Positions 37,322 through 45,567 of a stretch of 64,000 bases of DNA are shown piece by piece. Source of the DNA: Saprospiraceae bacterium UBA3362 (lineage in GTDB: Bacteria > Bacteroidota > Bacteroidia > Chitinophagales > Saprospiraceae); the NCBI GenBank assembly GCA_002360455.1, contig DEQQ01000024.1, positions 21,248 to 85,247 of the forward strand. Reading direction: 5' to 3'. Below the pieces are notes generated by a model. The model was not told the DNA's origin. It was given only the letters and a program-made list of their open reading frames with translations, and did not search any database. Numbering within the stretch: position 1 is the first letter of the stretch; the number at the start of each line of letters is the position of its first letter. The position numbers and the translations under genes were made by a program.

Positions 37322-37960
37322 ATGAAAATCAAATTCTATATTTTAATCATACTATCCTATTTGGGCTGTAGGGATGCAGATAACTGCCCTGATCGTTTTC
37401 ATATTCCATGTGTAACTACTCCATTCCAAGAAACCTACAAGATAGGAGATACTATATTTTTTAGTTCTGTTTTTGATAAGTATGTACATGAGTTACAGAC
37501 TGATAAAAAATATAAAATGGAAAACATTAATTGGTTCCCAAATATGGCTATTGTAAAATTAGACACATTTGGAAATGGATATATTAAAATAAGCAACTAT
37601 TTTACAATATCTCAGAATATGGATGAATCAACATATAATCGCGGACATTCCATTTATTTCACAAGCTACAATTTTTCAAAAGATACCTATAGTTTATTTT
37701 ACTATATTATTCCCAAAAAAGAAGGATTATATTTATTGTATCAAAAATGCGGTATAGGCGATAATTCAAATCAACAAGATTTTCCTGGAAAATGTAGAGG
37801 AAATAGTTATGATGTGATAGTAGATATGAATGCGGGTACAGACAGTAATTTTAATTTATTGAGAGAAGCAAAAGATTCATTTTATAATACTCATATTATT
37901 AATATTCCTGATTTATTTTTTTACAATAAAGGTGGGTTCTGTTTTAGAGTTGTGCCTTAA
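37322..37960 (+). CDS. Unknown lipoprotein
   Basis: The 212-residue protein starts at ATG 37322 with MKIKFYILIILSYLGCRDAD, a short lipoprotein signal (Cys16). The mature part begins with CPDRFHIPC and has TYKIGDTIFFSSVFDKY, a beta-sandwich-like pattern, and later IPKKEGLYLLYQKCGI. The YKIGDTIFFSS pattern is common in Bacteroidota surface lipoproteins with an Ig-like fold. With the preceding gene it shares a Cys-rich exported character, so the two may form a pair. No function can be assigned. Confidence 0.65.
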   Translation: MKIKFYILIILSYLGCRDADNCPDRFHIPCVTTPFQETYKIGDTIFFSSVFDKYVHELQTDKKYKMENINWFPNMAIVKLDTFGNGYIKISNYFTISQNMDESTYNRGHSIYFTSYNFSKDTYSLFYYIIPKKEGLYLLYQKCGIGDNSNQQDFPGKCRGNSYDVIVDMNAGTDSNFNLLREAKDSFYNTHIINIPDLFFYNKGGFCFRVVP

Positions 37961-38166
37961 GTAAGACAAAACTTTTTGGGATGTGTGGGTGACGCAGATT
38001 AGCCAACACTTTTAATATAGTTTTTATTGTTTATATTTTTATTTATCAAATGATCCACTTTTTGGAGAGTATTACATTTTGTACTACTCTACCATTCCCT
38101 ATCATAACAATCCTCAAGTTTGCCTTATTCGATTTAGATCTGAAGAATAATAGTACTTACACTCCC

Positions 38167-39369
38167 TTACTGCGACAATGAAGTTAGTGCTTGTTCAAAA
38201 TCATAAATAATATCGCTAATATCTTCCAATCCTACAGACACTCTTATGAGAGAATCACTGATTCCATATTTTTTTCTCATGCCCGGATCCATTTTCATGT
38301 GAGATGATGTGGCAGGATGCAATACCATAGTTTCTGTTTCTCCAAGCGAGGGAGCAATAGATGCCATACTCAATGCATTGAGACATTGAATAGTCTGTTG
38401 AGTAGAACCTTTTACTTCAAAACTCAACATGGCTCCAAATCCAGACATTTGTTTTTTTGCAACTTCATGACCCACAAAGTTTTTCAATCCCGGATAGTTT
38501 ACTGAATTGACCATTGGATGACTATGTAAAAAATGAGCTAAAGCATTAGCATTTTCATTATGCCTTTGCATTCTTACATGCAATGTTTTCAGCCCTAAAT
38601 GAATAAGCCATGCATCCATAACATTAGAATTCGCTCCTGTGAGTTTTAGATTTGGCCATATCAATTCATTCATCAATTGTACATCTTCAGAAATAATTAC
38701 TCCACCTGTAGAAACCCCATGGCCATGTAAAAATTTGGTCGTAGAATGAATTACTATATCGGCTCCTAGTTGCAATGCTTTTTGATTGTAGGGAGTAGAA
38801 AAAGTATTGTCCACAATTAATTTGATCTTGAATTCATCTCTCAAGTTTTTCAATTTCCCAATATCAATACAAGCTAAAGTTGGGTTACATGGAGTCTCAA
38901 CATAATTTAATTTAATGTTTTTGTTTTTTGAGATTAAATCTCTTAAACTGTTCTCATCTTCCATATCGGCATAAATAAAATGAATGCCTTGCGGCCTGAG
39001 TACTTTTTCAAATAATTCAACTGTTCCTCCATACAAAATAGGCTGTGTCAAAACAGCATCCCCCGCTTTTAACAAACTAATCATTGGGATATGGATGGCA
39101 GCCATCCCGCTCGAACACAACAGCCCTGTTGCATCCAAAGACTCCAAGTGAGCTATTTTTTGAGCAACAGCATCTATGGTTGGATTCCCGTATCGAGTAT
39201 AAACATAGTTGTGGGGTTGCTTCTGGAATGCTTCAATAGAATCTTCAATCGAATCAAACTCAAAAGTAGAACTTGCATAAATGGGCAATTGATGTGGCTT
39301 TGTATTTTTTAAATCTCTTGGTGATCTTGCACATATTGTTGGAATATTTGTGCTAATTTTGCCGGCCAT
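38167..39369 (-). CDS. Cys/Met-metabolism PLP enzyme (cystathionine gamma-synthase or methionine gamma-lyase type)
   Basis: This family of fold-type I PLP enzymes carries out trans-sulfuration or C-S lyase reactions. The 400-residue protein has YTRYGNPT (57-64), SSGMAAI (86-92), YVETPCNPT (156-163), IVDNTFSTP (185-193) and the PLP lysine Lys212 in HSTTKFLHGHG. The C-terminal half has LGETETMVLHPATSSH and GLEDISDIIYDFEQAL. Which reaction it performs cannot be settled by eye: methionine gamma-lyase, cystathionine gamma-synthase and gamma-lyase share these motifs. It stands alone between 200-bp gaps. Confidence 0.9.
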   Translation of the reverse strand: MAGKISTNIPTICARSPRDLKNTKPHQLPIYASSTFEFDSIEDSIEAFQKQPHNYVYTRYGNPTIDAVAQKIAHLESLDATGLLCSSGMAAIHIPMISLLKAGDAVLTQPILYGGTVELFEKVLRPQGIHFIYADMEDENSLRDLISKNKNIKLNYVETPCNPTLACIDIGKLKNLRDEFKIKLIVDNTFSTPYNQKALQLGADIVIHSTTKFLHGHGVSTGGVIISEDVQLMNELIWPNLKLTGANSNVMDAWLIHLGLKTLHVRMQRHNENANALAHFLHSHPMVNSVNYPGLKNFVGHEVAKKQMSGFGAMLSFEVKGSTQQTIQCLNALSMASIAPSLGETETMVLHPATSSHMKMDPGMRKKYGISDSLIRVSVGLEDISDIIYDFEQALTSLSQ

Positions 39370-39579
39370 ATTTTAGAATTAATTTAATTGCAATCTTGAA
39401 TAAAACCATTAATGAGGTTAAATTAAACTGATAAACTTGCTAAACCGTTAAATTTGAAGATATTCCTTTTATTCAAAAAGAATTTTCTAAAAATCAAATC
39501 AGTCTAAGAAATATCATTTTACCAGGTTGCAAATGTAAATAAACTCAAGAATAATCCATTGGTCTCTTAATAGGAAAAT

Positions 39580-40656
39580 ATGAATCAAGATGAATTTCAA
39601 GAAATTGCAGCCGATGAGCTTGACTACGAGCGAATCGATATCCAAGTTGACCCTAAACAAAGTCCGATTAGGATTGATGCTTTTTTGAGCGAGAAAATTC
39701 CAAGAGTATCGCGCAATAAAATCCAAATGGCAATAGCAGCCGGATGGATCACAGTAAACCAGTCTACAGTTAAGTCAAACTATAAGATTCGACCTAATGA
39801 TCAAATCCATGTAATCACACCAAGGCCAGTGATAGAGCAGGAAATCATTCCTGAAGAATTGCCATTGGATATTGTGTATGAAGACGATACTTTGATTGTT
39901 ATCAATAAGAGACCCGGAGTAGTTGTACATCCTGCTGCCGGAGTAAGAACAGGCACATTGCTCAATGCCATCGCCTGGCACTTAGGCTATCGAGGCAAAG
40001 GATTTATTCCAGAAGGACATGAGAGACTCGGACTTGTGCATCGCATAGATAAAGAGACTTCGGGGTTGCTTCTTCTTGCAAAGAATGACGAGGCTGCAGC
40101 TCATTTATCAAAACAGTTTTTTGATCATACTATAGAGAGAGAATATTTAGCATTGGTTTGGGGAGAACCGAATCCCGCTATTGGCAGAATTGAAATGAAT
40201 ATCTATCGCGACCCAAAGCGCAGATCTTGCATGGCCACCACTAATGATCCATTGGAAGGAAAATATGCCGCAACCAATTATGAACTTGTTGAATCGTTCT
40301 ATTACACAAGTCTGATAAAATGCAAATTAGAAACCGGAAGAACCCATCAAATTAGAGTTCACATGCGCGCTATCGGTCATACATTGTTTAATGATGAAAA
40401 ATACGGAGGCGATAAAATTTTAAAAGGCACAATTTTTACAAAATACAAACAATTCGTAAACAATTGCTATGAAATTCTTCCTCATTTTGCATTGCATGCA
40501 CGCTCTATAGGATTTATTCATCCTAAAACCAATCAAAAAATGTATTTTGAACTAGAACTTCCACAAGCATACCAAGCTCTTCTTAGCAAATGGAGAAATT
40601 ATACACTTCACAGAAAAGAATCTCTGGATGAAGGAACTCAAGAATTTATTGATTAA
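39580..40656 (+). CDS. rluD: RluA-family 23S rRNA pseudouridine synthase (RluD-like)
   Basis: RluD converts uridines in helix 69 of 23S rRNA to pseudouridine. The 358-residue protein has an N-terminal S4 RNA-binding domain (about 28-85, RIDAFLSEKIPRVSRNKIQ) and the catalytic domain with the active-site aspartate in LVHRIDKETSGLLLLAK and the basic GRTHQIRVHMRAIGH. Length fits RluD (about 330-350). It leads a three-gene operon with acyl-CoA reductase 5 bp and nth further downstream. The RluD symbol is by resemblance; RluC specificity is not excluded. Confidence 0.9.
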   Translation: MNQDEFQEIAADELDYERIDIQVDPKQSPIRIDAFLSEKIPRVSRNKIQMAIAAGWITVNQSTVKSNYKIRPNDQIHVITPRPVIEQEIIPEELPLDIVYEDDTLIVINKRPGVVVHPAAGVRTGTLLNAIAWHLGYRGKGFIPEGHERLGLVHRIDKETSGLLLLAKNDEAAAHLSKQFFDHTIEREYLALVWGEPNPAIGRIEMNIYRDPKRRSCMATTNDPLEGKYAATNYELVESFYYTSLIKCKLETGRTHQIRVHMRAIGHTLFNDEKYGGDKILKGTIFTKYKQFVNNCYEILPHFALHARSIGFIHPKTNQKMYFELELPQAYQALLSKWRNYTLHRKESLDEGTQEFID

Positions 40657-40661
40657 ATAAA

Positions 40662-41690
40662 ATGATGAACCTATCAAATAAAATAGAAGCTTTCCGGATC
40701 TGGGGTTTAGAATTGACCGAGGAAAATGAGAGAAAACAATTTGCTTTTCTTCGTGCTTACAACGAAAACAACTGGTTCACTGCTAACTCCATAAGCTTAA
40801 TGCTCAATTCCATAATTGCAGAGTATCTTGATAAAAACAAACTTAAAGATTGGCTTATTTCCTATTCTATTCCTGAGGTTGATCCCTTATTGGATATTGG
40901 ACTTATCGTTGCAGGAAATGTTCCTCTTGTTGGTTTTCATGACATAGTATGCATATTGTTATCCGGCAACAATATCAAGTTAAAATGCTCTTCGAAAGAT
41001 GAGCAGTTATACCGATGGGCAATTGAGCTGTTATCAAAAAATAATCCGGAATTGTCAAATAGAATAGAATTTGTCCAACAAATAAAGTCAGTACACGCTC
41101 TTATTGCGACAGGCTCAGATTTGGCATTAAATCAATTTCGTCATTATTTCAATTCCATTCCAAATTTACTCCGAGGTCACAAAAACGCAGTAGCCGTTTT
41201 GGACGGAAATGAAACCACAACTGACTTCCGCGAACTGGCTCATGATATCTTTAGCTATTACGGTTTAGGCTGTAGAAATGTAAGCAAGCTGTATGTTCCT
41301 TATGGATTCTCTTTTGAATCATTGTTATCTGTATTGGACAGCACTTTTCCTCAAATTCATGATCATCATAAATACAGAAATAATTTTGACTATCAGCTGG
41401 CAATACACATGCTTCAAAAACAACATTTTTTTCAAGCTCAATCTTGTATTCTGGTAGAAAATAATGCAATCGCCTCTCCTATTTCTGTAATCAATTATGA
41501 ATATTACACCATAAAAGAAACCCTACTCTCTGAATTAAAATCAAGAGATGAAGAAATACAATGTATTGTAAGTAAAAATAAATTAAATGATCTAGAAACA
41601 TTTTCATTTGGACAAGCTCAATGTCCGGGATTGAATAATTTTGCCGACCATAAAGACAGTTTGAAATTTCTTTTAAACCTCAACCAATGA
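40662..41690 (+). CDS. Acyl-CoA reductase (LuxC-like)
   Basis: The 342-residue protein has the pattern of short Bacteroidota acyl-CoA reductases related to LuxC and aldehyde dehydrogenases: GLIVAGNVPLVGFHDIVCIL (near 80-100), ALIATGSDLALNQFRHYF, LRGHKNAVAVLDGNE and DIFSYYGLGCRNVSKLYVP, in which the cysteine of GLGCRNV is the likely catalytic residue. The product would be a fatty aldehyde; its use here is unknown, as no partner gene is nearby. It starts 5 bp after the pseudouridine synthase gene and ends in a 4-bp overlap with nth. Confidence 0.82.
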   Translation: MMNLSNKIEAFRIWGLELTEENERKQFAFLRAYNENNWFTANSISLMLNSIIAEYLDKNKLKDWLISYSIPEVDPLLDIGLIVAGNVPLVGFHDIVCILLSGNNIKLKCSSKDEQLYRWAIELLSKNNPELSNRIEFVQQIKSVHALIATGSDLALNQFRHYFNSIPNLLRGHKNAVAVLDGNETTTDFRELAHDIFSYYGLGCRNVSKLYVPYGFSFESLLSVLDSTFPQIHDHHKYRNNFDYQLAIHMLQKQHFFQAQSCILVENNAIASPISVINYEYYTIKETLLSELKSRDEEIQCIVSKNKLNDLETFSFGQAQCPGLNNFADHKDSLKFLLNLNQ

Positions 41691-42328
41691 CAAAAAAAGA
41701 AAAAGGGAAAGAAATACAAGCCATACTCAATGAATTATTTCCTTATACTCCTGTTCCTCTCCATCACAAAGACCCTTACACCTTATTGATCGCTGTACTT
41801 TTATCTGCACAATGTACAGATGAAAGAGTAAATCAAATTACTGCAATACTTTTCCCTAAAGCGTCTACTCCACAAGAAATGATTCTTTTGAGTATTGAAG
41901 AAATTTATGAATTCATCAAACCCTGTGGACTAGGCCCTGCCAAATCAAAAGCAATATTCAATCTATCCAAATTGTTACTTGAAAAATACAATGGTCAAGT
42001 TCCAAACCAAATCCACTTGCTTGAAGAATTACCGGGCGTAGGTCACAAAACGGCCAGCGTTGTAATGGTGCAGGCATTTGGAGTTCCTGCTTTTCCGGTA
42101 GATACACACATTCATAGACTTGCCTATCGATGGGGTCTTAGTACAGGAAAATCTGTTGAAAAAACGGAGGAAGATTTAAAGAAGATTTACGACTCAAAGG
42201 ATTGGAATAAACTGCATCTCCAAATGATTTATTATGGCAGAAAATTTTGTCCGGCAAGAGCACACAAGATAGATCAATGTCCAGTCTGTAAAAAATATGG
42301 AAGAGCTGAGATTAAAAAGGGTAATTGA
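41687..42328 (+). CDS. nth: Endonuclease III (Nth) with incomplete iron-sulfur motif
   Basis: Nth is a glycosylase/AP lyase for oxidised pyrimidines. The 213-residue protein has the helix-hairpin-helix LEELPGVGHKTASVV with catalytic Lys121 and Asp139 in FPVDTHIHRLAYRWGL. The C-terminal cluster region contains only Cys188, Cys198 and Cys201 (FCPARAHKIDQCPVC); the usual C-X6-C-X2-C-X5-C spacing is not met and the fourth cysteine is missing. Overlaps are at both ends: ATGA with acyl-CoA reductase and 17 bp convergent with the TamL-like gene. Confidence 0.93.
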   Translation: MTKKEKGKEIQAILNELFPYTPVPLHHKDPYTLLIAVLLSAQCTDERVNQITAILFPKASTPQEMILLSIEEIYEFIKPCGLGPAKSKAIFNLSKLLLEKYNGQVPNQIHLLEELPGVGHKTASVVMVQAFGVPAFPVDTHIHRLAYRWGLSTGKSVEKTEEDLKKIYDSKDWNKLHLQMIYYGRKFCPARAHKIDQCPVCKKYGRAEIKKGN

Positions 42329-44696
42329 TTGCTAAATGCAAATTAGAATTCTTATAAATCTTAGTCAAGCTCACAGGATTCTTTGCGCCATACAACCAAT
42401 AAGACTTTGTTTCTTCATTTTTGTATGGATTTCTAAGTTTGATGCCATAGTCCATTCTAATGATTGCAAATGTGACATCCATTCTGAGCCCAAGACCTGC
42501 AGATATTGCAAGTTGTTTGTAAAATGTCTTAGATATCTCCCCTATTTTATCTTCCCTACTGCTCTTAGGCAGCAACCACAAGTTACCCATATCCATAAAT
42601 GCAGCCCACTTGAATCTCCAAAATAAATTGCTCCGATACTCTATATTGGTTTCTAATTTCATATCTGCGGCACTAAAAAATGAAAGATTACTGGCTACAT
42701 TTGGTGGCAATTCTCCTCCCGGTCCAAGCTCCCTAATGCTCCATCCCCGCATAGATTGTGGACCTCCCATATAAAATTGTCTAATATAAGGCGATGCCAC
42801 GCTTGTCCCAAATGGAAAAATAACTCCACTGGTTGCTCTCAAAACCAATGAAGAATTATCACTGTACGAAAAATACCACCGATGATCAATATCAAATCTA
42901 ATAAACTTAGAAAACTCTATATTTCGTAATTTGAAATCAAGATTGCGCGATGAAAATAAATTGTATATTGAATTAGCAATTTGAATCTCCAGACCCGAGA
43001 ATTCTAAAGAAGTATAGAGAGACTTCGTATAAAAACTATTTACCTTGGTCTGCTTGTAGTAATTCAAATCATTAAACACAAATGAGGTAAACAATCTATT
43101 TCCCTGAAAGCTCCTTCTTAAAAACTCATTGATTCTGAATAAACTATCAAAGGCCGCAAAACTCCTTGGCAAATAATAGCTTACATTGAATGTATGCGCA
43201 GACAATCTTTGATTTTGTTTATTATTTATATCATAACCTATTTGAGAATTTAGCGCAAAATACTGATAAGTATTAGCAAGAAACACATAATCCACTCCCA
43301 AGCTAAAATTGGTAAAAGTCTGAGGTTCCTTATTATATCGCTTATGCACCAAAGAACGAATTTGTTGTAGCAAACCATAAGATCCTGTTACATCATAGAA
43401 TTGAGGAAGCACCAAAGTATTTTGAAAATTTGCAGTAAGGGAACTATAGTTTCGTATTCCTAACAAATTAATTTCTGTTCCAATTTGCAAACCGGTTTGA
43501 AACACTTCTGCATTACCCAACAAATTTCTATTCTTTAAGACAATATTCCCTGTTACCCCGAATAAGTTTGCACCAACAGATTTTAATGTAGTGTAATTCA
43601 AATCTGCTCCGGCATCAAATACCCATTTTTTATTTAAATTCAAATAATAATTCAGATTGATCGCCAGATGATCAGATGTATCAATTTGGGTTTCTATATT
43701 AATAAATCTATACAGCCCCAATTTATTAAGGTTGTTATAAGAGTTTGTAATTTCGGATTTGTTGTAATTTTGGCCGGGTCGCGTAAGAATTTTATGTTTT
43801 AAAAATTCAGGGTTGACAGATTCTGCCCTTGATCTGTCAAAAAAATGGATTGAATCTATAAGTCCTCTATTCCATAACCATTGATTTTCACTTGCAGTGA
43901 TGTTGTGATAAACATTTACAGACTTAATAGCAAATTTTTTGTGTTCAACTCTATCTTGTGGCAACGATATTTTCAATCCAACAATATTCATTGCTCTGGA
44001 AGTATCCAAGCTCAAACTTCCAATGTACAATGGATTAAACTCCGCATATCCATTATTCTGAAGCAGCTCTGAAATTCTCAATTTCTCTTTTAAAAAAATG
44101 GAATTATCAATTGGGCCGTTTTTCGCTAAATGAGAGGCAGATTTATTCTGCAGTAGTATACTCAGAATCGAAGTGTCTGCACATTGATATTGCAAAGAAT
44201 CTATGGTAAATAATTTCTTTGTTTGAATATGATAACGAACTTCGGATTTTCGTTTGGACTTATGAATCAGTTCGTAACTTACTGTATTGTTTAGATATCC
44301 CTTATTGTAATAATAGTTATTGATGTTTCTTACGGTTGCCGAACAAAGTGCGGTATCTACAATTGCAGGAAGCTCAGCAAACCTATTCAATGCCTTGACC
44401 ATGCCGCTCTTTTGGTCTCTAGGTGCTAATTTAAAATAAATCCAAGCTCTAGAAATTCCCAGTATTTTTCTATTGGGCTTCTGCTTATACAGAGTGAAGA
44501 GCTCATTATCCAACTTCAGCTTATCATCTAATGTCGATATTTTTTGGTCAGAATGCATCTTATAACTGTTCTTAACTAACAAGGTCTCATTATCTTTGAG
44601 GTACTTTGTCGGCCTACATGCAGCAAGTGCAAGTAAAACCAAACTCAATGAAATGAGGTTTTTTAATTTACCGGAACAATGAATATGCAAAGTCAA
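42312..44696 (-). CDS. BamA/TamA-family outer-membrane lipoprotein (TamL-like)
   Basis: The 794-residue protein has a lipoprotein signal ending LALAAC (about 22-27), POTRA-like repeats in the first ~370 residues, and an Omp85 barrel in the rest, with GAYGAKNP-like late strands, YMGGPQSMRGWSIRELGPGG (the loop 6 RGW motif) and a terminal aromatic strand (NLHLAINYPF). In Flavobacterium the lipidated TamA relative TamL works with TamB in outer-membrane biogenesis. Start is TTG 44696, since TAA lies four codons upstream; it abuts the ATG 44697 of the divergent methyltransferase. No tamB gene is in the window. Confidence 0.88.
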   Translation of the reverse strand: MTLHIHCSGKLKNLISLSLVLLALAACRPTKYLKDNETLLVKNSYKMHSDQKISTLDDKLKLDNELFTLYKQKPNRKILGISRAWIYFKLAPRDQKSGMVKALNRFAELPAIVDTALCSATVRNINNYYYNKGYLNNTVSYELIHKSKRKSEVRYHIQTKKLFTIDSLQYQCADTSILSILLQNKSASHLAKNGPIDNSIFLKEKLRISELLQNNGYAEFNPLYIGSLSLDTSRAMNIVGLKISLPQDRVEHKKFAIKSVNVYHNITASENQWLWNRGLIDSIHFFDRSRAESVNPEFLKHKILTRPGQNYNKSEITNSYNNLNKLGLYRFINIETQIDTSDHLAINLNYYLNLNKKWVFDAGADLNYTTLKSVGANLFGVTGNIVLKNRNLLGNAEVFQTGLQIGTEINLLGIRNYSSLTANFQNTLVLPQFYDVTGSYGLLQQIRSLVHKRYNKEPQTFTNFSLGVDYVFLANTYQYFALNSQIGYDINNKQNQRLSAHTFNVSYYLPRSFAAFDSLFRINEFLRRSFQGNRLFTSFVFNDLNYYKQTKVNSFYTKSLYTSLEFSGLEIQIANSIYNLFSSRNLDFKLRNIEFSKFIRFDIDHRWYFSYSDNSSLVLRATSGVIFPFGTSVASPYIRQFYMGGPQSMRGWSIRELGPGGELPPNVASNLSFFSAADMKLETNIEYRSNLFWRFKWAAFMDMGNLWLLPKSSREDKIGEISKTFYKQLAISAGLGLRMDVTFAIIRMDYGIKLRNPYKNEETKSYWLYGAKNPVSLTKIYKNSNLHLAINYPF

Positions 44697-45464
44697 ATGG
44701 TTATCTTAACAAAACAGGAAAAACAATTTATTAAATCTTTGAAAATAAAAGAGGTTCGCCAAAGAGAACAACTTTTTATTGCCGAGGGCTCAAGATTGGT
44801 GAATGATTTGATTTTAACGAACCCTCATTTGATCCATAGCATATATGGAACCAAAGAGTGGTTTGAAAATGGGAGTGCAAAGTTACAACATATATATCAT
44901 TCTGCAAAAATTATAAAAGATCAGGAACTTGAACAAATTGCTCAGTTGCGGACCACTACGGAAGTTCTTGGCCTTTTTAAAACGCCTTTATTCAACAGCC
45001 CTATGTATAATTCAGCTCCAAAAATAGCCCTTTTCTTGGACCGGATTTCTGATCCAGGAAATATGGGCACCATCATCAGGAGCTGCGATTGGTTTGGGAT
45101 TTCAACTTTATTTGTCTCCCCACATTGCGTAGATCATTACAATTCAAAGTGCATTCAAGCCAGTATGGCGAGTATTGCTCGAGTAAAAGTTGTCGAAATT
45201 CCTTTTACAGATCTTAAAACCCAACTAAAAAATCATGTTTTCTACTCGACTTCTCCTCTAGTCGAATCACAATCCAACCAAATTCCAGAAGTTACAAATA
45301 AAATTATCTGTATTGGAAATGAGGCCCATGGACTCAGTGACGAAATAGTAAAATCTTGTGAAGCAAGTTTACATATAACTAGTGAATTTAGTCTTGGGGC
45401 AGAATCGCTTAATGCTGCCGTAAGCGCAGCCATTTTATTGTTTAAACAAATTGCAAAAGATTAA
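44697..45464 (+). CDS. TrmH/SpoU-family RNA 2'-O-methyltransferase
   Basis: SpoU enzymes methylate ribose in tRNA or rRNA with SAM bound in a trefoil knot. The 255-residue protein has an N-terminal substrate-binding domain (REQLFIAEGSRLVNDL) and the three family motifs LDRISDPGNMGTIIRSCDWFG, ICIGNEAHGLSDEI and LGAESLNAAVSAAILLF. I prefer ATG 44697 because the family opens near MVILTKQEKQFIKSL; ATG 44679 would overlap the divergent gene. Target RNA position cannot be read from the sequence. Confidence 0.9.
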   Translation: MVILTKQEKQFIKSLKIKEVRQREQLFIAEGSRLVNDLILTNPHLIHSIYGTKEWFENGSAKLQHIYHSAKIIKDQELEQIAQLRTTTEVLGLFKTPLFNSPMYNSAPKIALFLDRISDPGNMGTIIRSCDWFGISTLFVSPHCVDHYNSKCIQASMASIARVKVVEIPFTDLKTQLKNHVFYSTSPLVESQSNQIPEVTNKIICIGNEAHGLSDEIVKSCEASLHITSEFSLGAESLNAAVSAAILLFKQIAKD

Positions 45465-45498
45465 TAAAAAAGCCGACCCATTTTTCAATTTGTCGGCC
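45464..45498 (-). terminator. Terminator of the TPR-PD40-SPOR gene
   Basis: GCCGAC (45472-45477) and GTCGGC (45492-45497) pair around a 14-nt loop. On the minus strand the stem runs into TTTTTTATT about 70 bp after the stop at 45568. It lies directly after the methyltransferase stop on the other strand and may serve both converging transcripts. Confidence 0.75.
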
Positions 45499-45567
45499 CT
45501 TTAGATACTAGTTTGATTTTAGAGATTTCTAATTCTATAAACTAAAATAAATTTCTAAGCTACAGAT

